A program made the position numbers and the translations under genes. The notes beneath the pieces were generated by a model. It was not told the DNA's origin. It saw only the letters and a list, made by a program, of their open reading frames with translations, and did no database searches. A stretch of 64,000 nucleotides of DNA from Kingdonia uniflora (taxonomy: Eukaryota > Streptophyta > Magnoliopsida > Ranunculales > Circaeasteraceae), in contig JACGCM010002624.1 of assembly GCA_014058105.1 (NCBI GenBank), forward strand, positions 1 through 64,000, written 5' to 3'. Position 1 is the stretch's first letter. Each line of letters begins with the position of its first letter. Below are positions 57,504 through 64,000 of this stretch, piece after piece.

Positions 57504-60500
57504 ATGTCAAATGCTCTCGATACCTCTCTCGAAGATCTCATCAGAAACAACAAACGATCGAACCGATCTGATCGTGGTTCTTTCAGAGGTCGAACCGCCA
57601 GATTCCCCGGTTCAGGTCCGGTTCGTCGTCTCCCCAACAACCATGCCTCATTTCGACCAACACCCTATCCGAATACCTTCAAACCGGTACGTTTGTTCAT
57701 CGAGAATGACTCAAATGGAGCTAATTAGGGTTTACTTTTTTCGAATTAGGGTTTCTAATTGTGTTTGTGTGAAACAGGCGATTCGAAGGCCATCGGAGTC
57801 GTATTGGTTGCAACAGGCGATGGCAGCGAAAGGCGATGGAACATCTAGCATTGGAGAGATGGGTGCGAGGCTTTACGTTTCTAACTTAGATTATGGAGTC
57901 TCTAATGATGATATTAAGGTAATTCAAGTTTTTTTCGCTTTGTTTTCTAGTAGTGAGTTAGCTTCAATTTGGTAAATAAATGTGAGGATATAATGTTTGA
58001 AATGTGAGGATATAATGTTTTAACAGAGGGTGATTGTGTAGGGATGATGATATTGTGGCCAAGCTAGGTGTTTTTAGGAGTATAAGTTGTGGGTTTTGAA
58101 ATTTGGGATGCCCCATTTAAAATTAAGGTTTTTTTCTTTAGTTTAGTTGATTTTTAATCCAGTTTCGTAGTTGGATGATTTTCAGTTGGATTAGATAGAT
58201 TAGAATACGGAAATATTCAGTTTTTATGGGAAGATAAAGTTTTTATTTGATTCCATTTCTATTATCTTTGGAATTTGAAATTTATTCCAAAACTGGAAAA
58301 ACTGGATGAACAGGAAGAATTGAAAAACTGAGAAAATCAGAAACATTCGAAGTTTAGAGAAATGAGTAGAGAGATTGAATCGAATCACTTAAAACATTGA
58401 GGTAGCAGTATCAACATATACTTCTTTTCAAGCCTAACTCTAAAATATGAAACCCACACATAAACTAGGAACTTAAGTAACTTCCATATCCGTAGAGGGT
58501 AGGGTAGTGATATGGGTCTAAGTTGAGACCGTTGTCTTGAGATATATGTAGTAAGCTTTGAGAACTTCTATAACTCTTCTAACTTCTTCATGTGAACATC
58601 TATTTATAGCTTTATACCGTATTTGGGTTTTCTTTGATGTACTCAATTGCTTCCATATTATTTAAGTTCTTATGTTGATCGGGTGAGTGCCTTACGGCGA
58701 AGAAGATCTTGGAGATTCCTCTTGAATTTTCATGAATGATACTGTTGACAGTGAATGTTCTCCAAGAACCCTTCTTATACGTTTGTCCCTTTCAAAAATA
58801 TATATAAAACCTTGTCTCCCTTTCTCTCTCTGTAAGTTTGTGGAGACTTGAGAGCGACTCAGTTATCTAACCCTTAAAAAAAATAATGTGAGGAGATAGT
58901 TAAATGCCTTATTTTTTTCTTTTTTAGGTTATGCTTTCGACATTCATACCCTTATGGAGTAGAGATTTGAAAAAATTCTAATAATTACTTAGTTGTATGA
59001 TCAACATATAATCTAATAAACATGCATTTGTCACGGAAAATTCGGTTCGGCATCTCTAGGGCATTTAAGTTGTAAGTATCAGGATTAAAGTGATTTTGGT
59101 AATGAAAGTTCCAAACTGGAACAACTAGTATTTATGCACTTTTTGGGGTAGTGGTGTTTCGTGCTGAGAAGAGTGAAACATGTCTTATTCTAGTCTTATA
59201 ACAAACATTTGAACATTGAGACTGTCGGGAGAATACCGCCATTATGTTATTGGTTAAGTTATGTTGTCCACTGGAAAATCATATAAAATACGTAGTCATA
59301 AAAAAATTGAGGTTTAAACTTTACCACTTTATTAAGGTTTTATAGTGTGGTAATTACTTACTGGGCATTATGGATGATAAGAATCGACGTATCTAAGTGT
59401 TCTTCGACGCTTGCTATTTGATACCGGCATTTTCTGTATCCAATATAGCATTTCGTCACAGTTTTGTACCCATAGCTAATTAAATTACGAATCTAAGTGG
59501 CTGGTAGTTATAACAAATTTTAACTCTTTGCAGGAACTCTTTTCAGAAGTTGGTCGCTTGGAAAAATACTCCATCAATTATGATAGGAGTGGAAGATCAA
59601 AGGTTATTTTTTTCTTGTCAAATTTGTTATTATCTGTCTTGTCCTAGGTAACAATGACACGGATACGAGTGTCGGTGTCGGACACGGGTACGGGGTGTCG
59701 GACACGGCGACCCAAAAATATGTAAAAACGGGGACACGGCTGTAAAAAATGTATTTCTTATTTTCTACTATGCTTATGTTGGTTATTTAACCTATCTAAC
59801 ACTTATAGGTTAATTTACGACATATTTTTACGACTAATAACAAACAAGTCCCAACACTCATGGGTTATATTAACTTATGGGTTAATTTACGACTAATAAC
59901 AAACAAAAAACAATTATACTAGTTAGTATGGTTGAATAACATGCATAAAAATTGAAAACTTTCTAGAAGCTATGCAAAAAGTTATGATCTAAGCAAGAAG
60001 TGTTCGTTGGAGTGTCGACACGAGTGTCGGTGTGTCCGACACGTTTGGACACGGATTTTTTTTGGAATTTGGAGTGTCCATGTTACATAGGTCTTGTCCT
60101 TTTGAGACATTTTTTGTGAAGGAAAGGTGTAATGCCATGTGCTTTATAAACGTTAAGCAACTTCAACATACCCAATGTGGTTTATTTTTTAAGGATTATC
60201 ATGTATCTTGAGAATTGAATTCTGATAATGTTCTCTTCTTGTGCCGTTAGTAATTAAGAATGGTTTTTGTCTTAGGGAACTGCGGAAATTTTTTTCTCAC
60301 GGCAAGAAGATGCTATATCTGCTGTTAAGAGATACAACAATGTCGAGCTCGATGGGAAGCCGATGAAAATTGAGATGGTCACTCCGGTTGTTATGCATCG
60401 AGTTGCAGTTGCAGACAACATTGTTGGGAGGGGGAGGATGTATGGTGTCCCTAGAAAGTATGCACTCTTAATTTGACTTATGAACTTTCTGTTTTACGCT

Positions 60501-61404
60501 GTGAAATTTATATTTCTAATGCTTATGTTGCTATTAGTTTGCTTGGCAAAAAAAGATGATATTTTGTTTTTTTGTGTCTGCACTTGTAGATAATTATTAA
60601 ACATTATATTGTTACTATATATATTGGATTTGAGAACATAACAATTGTTCTTGAACCGCGATATATCAATATTTTTATTTTTGTTGATAACATTTGTTAA
60701 TCTCGTGAAAGTTTTATCATGTTGATTGATTTAATAATACTAATTAACCCATCTATGATGTATAGGTTATTAGACTGATGTACCATATTGTATCTTTGAA
60801 TTCCCGATAAGCTGCAATTTTTGCTCCACGGTATAAGGGCGGTGCCAGTATGTTGAATGTGTCATGATCTTTTCCACATATGGTAAAATTTGATTAGAAA
60901 CCTTATGTTTAAAGTCTCATATATCGTGATGTTTGAACCTTCATAATAGATACAGTTTGTTCTCTAGAAAAAGACATATTTGCTTTCAAGTTTAGAGTCA
61001 GGCAATTATTAATTCCTTCCCCCCCCCCCTTACAGTAGTATATAATTGTGGGTTTCTTTGCAGTTTGCTCCCATCTTTTTTATCAAGCATAGTATTGAAA
61101 CTTCAAAACAAGATATTGGAAATCTATTTACATTTTACAGTTGTTTCGCATCCTTTTTTTTTTCCTTTTTCTCTTTGTTTTACTTATTTATTAGACTTCC
61201 ATTGATATGATGTATTTGAGCAGTGAAGTAAGAAGGGGCTTTGGAGCTGTTGGAAGACCTCGAGGAGGTTTTGCTGGATCTAGAGGTCGTGGTTTTGGAA
61301 TGGGTAGAGGACGTGGAAGTGGTCGCCGTGGTGAAAATGTTTCAGTTGAAGCTCTTGATGCCGAGTTAGACAAGTACCACACCCAGGCAATGCAAACAAA
61401 TTAA
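57504..61404 (+). CDS. THO4: THO complex subunit 4 / ALY mRNA-export adaptor
   Basis: Five exons (57504-57686, 57778-57918, 59534-59602, 60276-60457, 61224-61404) give 251 residues, all in phase with GT-AG sites. The N-terminal UAP56-binding motif is LDTSLEDLIRNNKRS. An Arg/Gly-rich segment follows, then one RRM from about residue 92, with RNP2 LYVSNLDYG and RNP1-region GTAEIFFSRQEDA, and LDGKPMKIEMV at its end. A second RGG-type segment (GFAGSRGRGFGMGRGRGSG) leads to the C-terminal box LDAELDKYHTQAMQTN. This is the nuclear ALY/REF family, which couples splicing and the TREX complex to mRNA export. Plants have several paralogues (ALY1-4); this one cannot be numbered here. A CT microsatellite (57463-57482) lies in the leader. 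No frame errors. Confidence 0.93.
59655..60090. mobile_element. Non-autonomous element in THO4 intron 3 (GTGTCGGACACGG repeats)
   Basis: The left part contains ACGAGTGTCGGTGTCGGACACG and GGGTGTCGGACACGGCGACC; the right part contains GTCGACACGAGTGTCGGTGTG and TCCGACACGTTTGGACACGG. GTGTCCG/CGGACAC-type inverted motifs bound about 430 bp. It resembles short plant DNA elements with such ends. Exact termini and target duplication were not resolved. Confidence 0.55.
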
Positions 61405-61839
61405 TCACATTCTACATTGTGACTATTCTTACAACATGCCACACTTTGGAAACGAAGGATGCAATTAGTTTTTTAGTGTTGCTTTTAGGGAGCTTTGGTT
61501 CTACTTTCATGATAGTTTCTCCTATGATGGGTTTGGAAGATAAATTTTGTCTTCTATTTCTATGTTTACAGCTTATGTGAACAAGTAAAGTCCTTGCTCT
61601 CGATGCCATTGTAAATGCTACTTGCTTGTAGTTTCTAAGAATTCACTGTTTACAAGTAGTCTGGAAAACAAACTCTGGAATCCAATCTACGTTGGCTGCT
61701 GGCTTATTCCTCAATAAATTTGTTTTCCAAGTTGAATGCAAAAGTTTGATGGATAATATATCACAAGATTGTATGAAAAGCTTGGAGAATGTTAAATGAA
61801 AAACATGTTTATGTTGGAGACTTTTTTTTCAAGCACATC
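61405..61839. other. 3' UTR and flank of the THO4 gene
   Basis: No gene was recognised. Confidence 0.5.
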
Positions 61840-62165
61840 TACTTGTACAATTCTGGGGGTGAGAGGATTCTAACTGCTGTCTATCTTATAAATAAAATGC
61901 CTTCTTCTTTGCTCTCGGGAAATTCATCGCCCAATTATACTAACTTATGTACATCGCAATATATAGAACATAAATTCGATCGACGTTCCCAAAACTATTT
62001 ACACGTCTCGCGACGTTATTTTTCATGAAAACATTTTTCCGTTTTCTACTGTGATAAAACATGATAACATTGCTCATCTCCTTGTCACTCCATTGCCAAT
62101 TGAAGATACACTGCTCATCTCCTTGTCACTCCATTGCCAATTGAAGATACACGTACTTTTGAATG
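61840..62165 (+). pseudogene. Ty1/Copia integrase fragment
   Basis: The plus strand reads GERILTAVYLINKMPSSLLSG, a standard Copia integrase-core segment. With a deletion and frame change, HKFDRRS and, in the next frame, VSRDVIFHENIFPF follow, the block just after it in Copia polyproteins. A 41-bp tandem duplication (GCTCATCTCCTTGTCACTCC, at about 62072 and 62113) follows. It is a short relic with no LTR of its own recognised. Confidence 0.75.
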
Positions 62166-62397
62166 AAGTATCTCCTATTACTTTCAATGAAGTATCTCTT
62201 ATGGGCCGATACATCATCAAGAGGTGGTACATAGTGAAGAGGATTTGGTACATTCCAAGCTCTATCACCAGACTTGAAGAAGATGAAAGTTTTACTAGCA
62301 GCGAAGATTACAGCAACTACTAGTTGGGATTCAAGTTTGGGTCAGCAGACAAAGCAACCTTGTGTAACAAGTAAGTAGTCCATTCCTAACTAGCGAC

Positions 62398-62922
62398 TGT
62401 AATGGGCTTATTCCTAATACTCGACCTAAAGCCAATATTCGAGCTCTAGCTCGACTGAATACAAAGCCAGTTCGGAAACTTAAGCTCAGGTCTCAGCGTC
62501 CGACCTCATCAGCAAACACGTGGCACATTCAAGACACATTATGGAGCAGTTACAAGAGTTACTCGACCTACATGAAGACTCATCAAGACTCATCAATATT
62601 ATAACGTTTGTAACCTCCCTCATTAAAGCTCGTAACGGTCGTATTATGAGACCTATATAAATGAGCAGAGGAACACACAAAAAAAGGATCAGATCTGATG
62701 ATCTCTCATAACCACACACACATCTATCTCTCTCTATGTAATAGATTAGCACTCTATAAACAACTCCCTCTTTCAAAATCCTCAAGAAGAGGTCGTGGTT
62801 TGTCACCTATTTAAAAGTTTTCCACGCTAAATTCTGTGTTTATAGCTGGTAGTCTATCTACATTTTATATATTTCACTGGTGTAAGACGTGTTTTCGACC
62901 TCCTAGAAACCAGGTCATTACA
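62398..62922 (+). mobile_element. LTR (525 bp) of a Ty3/Gypsy-like retrotransposon
   Basis: It starts TGTAAT and ends ATTACA. It contains a TATA box TATATAAA (62654-62661) and is followed after two bases by a primer-binding site. The flanking 5 bases on the left are GCGAC. The matching right LTR is not in the window, so the element is either truncated or continues past the right edge. Confidence 0.82.
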
Positions 62923-62924
62923 TA

Positions 62925-62942
62925 TGGCGCCGTCTGTGGGAA
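62925..62942 (+). other. Retrotransposon primer-binding site
   Basis: TGGCGCCGTCTGTGGGAA directly after the LTR, a form common in plant Gypsy elements, complementary to a tRNA 3' end. Confidence 0.8.
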
Positions 62943-63001
62943 CGAGGCATTTCGCTCATTGTTCTCCAATCCAGCTTTCAGATTTATTAATTTTTTGAAG
63001 A

Positions 63002-63646
63002 ATGGCAAATCAAGATCAGAACGTACCACTCGTCCAGACTGATGGCCGGCACTTCCGTGGTGACAGATTTACGGGCTACCATACATACATTAGAGATTGG
63101 GGATTAAACCCCATTATCAAGCAGCCTAGACAGATTGAATGGATTAAGTGGAAGCAAGATATAAAACAGATGATTGTCCTCAATGTTGATGGATGCTGCT
63201 CACAGGATAGAAAGGCCTTGGGTGGTATCTTTAGATTACCTAATGGGATCCCCATTGTAGCCTTTAACAGACCTGTTCTGGAGGATGTAGGGATTAGATG
63301 TGTTGAAACAAAGGCCATCTGTGAAGGCTTTAAAGTTGCAGATAGACTGGGCTTCAAAAGCTTATGTGTGCAGGCTGATTCAGAATTTGCAGTAAAAGTT
63401 ATAAATGGTGATTACAAGCAGCCCTGGTCATGCATTACTGATTTGAGAAATGTTAAGAATGTTATCTCAGGAATGGATGATTGTTTGATTATGAACAAAA
63501 AGAGGGAAGGGAACAAACCTGTAGATTACATCACTTCAGAGATGGATATTCAAGAAGATTATGTTTTTTTTCCTTGCAATTTCCCTCCCCAACTTGTAAA
63601 TCTTTGTATAACAGATATCAATAGTAAAAGATATCCTAGGATGTAA
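63002..63646 (+). CDS. Chimeric ORF: Gypsy gag start fused to LINE-type RNase H
   Basis: An open frame of 214 residues. The start MANQDQNVPLVQTDG lies 60 bases after the primer-binding site, where a gag ORF should begin. After about residue 23 the reading changes to a LINE RNase H (RVT_3) module: PRQIEWIKWKQD, MIVLNVDGCCSQDRKALGG (first catalytic Asp), ETKAICEGFKVAD (Glu), VQADSEFAVKVI (Asp) and NKPVDYITS (the final Asp position). It ends with a short tail. The following 3' sequence and A run (about 63705-63714) are those of a LINE 3' end, so a 5'-truncated LINE appears to have inserted into the Gypsy leader in frame. The four acidic positions are kept. Expression from the LTR is possible but unproven; it could equally be a chance open frame. 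Confidence 0.6.
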   Translation: MANQDQNVPLVQTDGRHFRGDRFTGYHTYIRDWGLNPIIKQPRQIEWIKWKQDIKQMIVLNVDGCCSQDRKALGGIFRLPNGIPIVAFNRPVLEDVGIRCVETKAICEGFKVADRLGFKSLCVQADSEFAVKVINGDYKQPWSCITDLRNVKNVISGMDDCLIMNKKREGNKPVDYITSEMDIQEDYVFFPCNFPPQLVNLCITDINSKRYPRM

Positions 63647-64000
63647 TTTTTGTGTAGTCAATAGAGTATGGTGGGGGTCTGCCTCAACCCCAGCTTCCTC
63701 CTCAAAAAAAAAACAGTTCGCAACATTTCATGAATCTCCAATACATCTTCAAGTTCACATTTATTCATCGCCGACAGTTCGTGATGGTGCAATGATTTTT
63801 AGTTCAAGCAATTTCCACTTCGAGGCAGCATTGGTAGAACCATCTACCACCTATTTCGAATCCGCAGGAAAGATCTTTTTTCGACAATTCGGGCAGCCTG
63901 CAAACAGTTCGCAAAGCCCAATTCTCTGCAGCAGCAATTCGCAAAGATAAAATACCTCTACAACAACAACATTCCATGTAGACCTTCAGCTCATTCATCT
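63647..64000. other. LINE 3' UTR with poly(A), then resumed flank
   Basis: GTGGGGGTCTGCCTCAACCC and a 10-base A run close the LINE. From 63715 the sequence with repeated CAGTTCGCAA/GCAATTCGCAAAG is unrecognised and may be the interrupted Gypsy element. Confidence 0.5.

Overview
The window looks like eudicot nuclear DNA. It carries GT-AG split genes of plant families (an SRRM1-like PWI splicing factor, a DUF3475/DUF668 protein, a kinesin-5, an UNC93-like transporter, an AGD6/7-type ArfGAP and a THO4/ALY mRNA-export factor). It also has a nuclear tRNA-Val(AAC) and many plant LTR, LINE and MITE remnants. All identifications come from reading translations by eye; no database search was run.

Layout. 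0.4-1.15 kb: 5' part of a minus-strand SRRM1-like gene that runs off the left edge. 4.06-5.54 kb: single-exon DUF3475/DUF668 gene on plus, with three apparent one-base losses. 6.1-7.3 kb: LINE remnant interrupted by a 373 bp Tourist-like MITE. 8-26 kb: a rearranged accessory region. It holds two broken partial copies of a kinesin-5 gene (minus), two tandem copies of a secreted proline-rich/prolamin-like gene (plus; the first intact, the second frameshifted), and a long diverged inverted repeat of about 1.4-1.5 kb arms around a 14 nt loop. It also holds two F-box-associated fragments and related exons, an EFL1 fragment, a hairpin-rich AT repeat and a solo LTR. 26-35 kb: mostly AT-rich intergenic DNA with a LINE RNase H remnant, a receptor-kinase fragment, a 90-bp minisatellite and a second solo LTR.

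35.6-49.4 kb: an UNC93-like gene of ten exons, split between exons 2 and 3 by roughly 9.3 kb of compositionally different, non-coding DNA full of short dispersed motifs. This insert looks like organellar (mitochondrial) intergenic DNA, but that is inference. 49.9-64 kb: a housekeeping stretch with a small two-helix membrane protein, a LINE 3' end, the ArfGAP, tRNA-Val, THO4, a Copia integrase scrap, and an LTR with primer-binding site whose gag start is fused to a LINE-type RNase H.

Two patterns cut across the genes. First, several conserved genes (SRRM1-like, DUF668, UNC93 exons 1-2) are interrupted only by one-base indels, mostly in short homopolymers, with no other decay; I read these as likely assembly errors rather than lost genes. 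Second, the kinesin/prolamin-like block shows true decay (a nonsense codon at the P-loop lysine, exon loss, element insertion) plus a duplication and inversion history that can be partly ordered from shared lesions. The long inverted repeat there is the most unusual structure and could in principle yield a long hairpin transcript.
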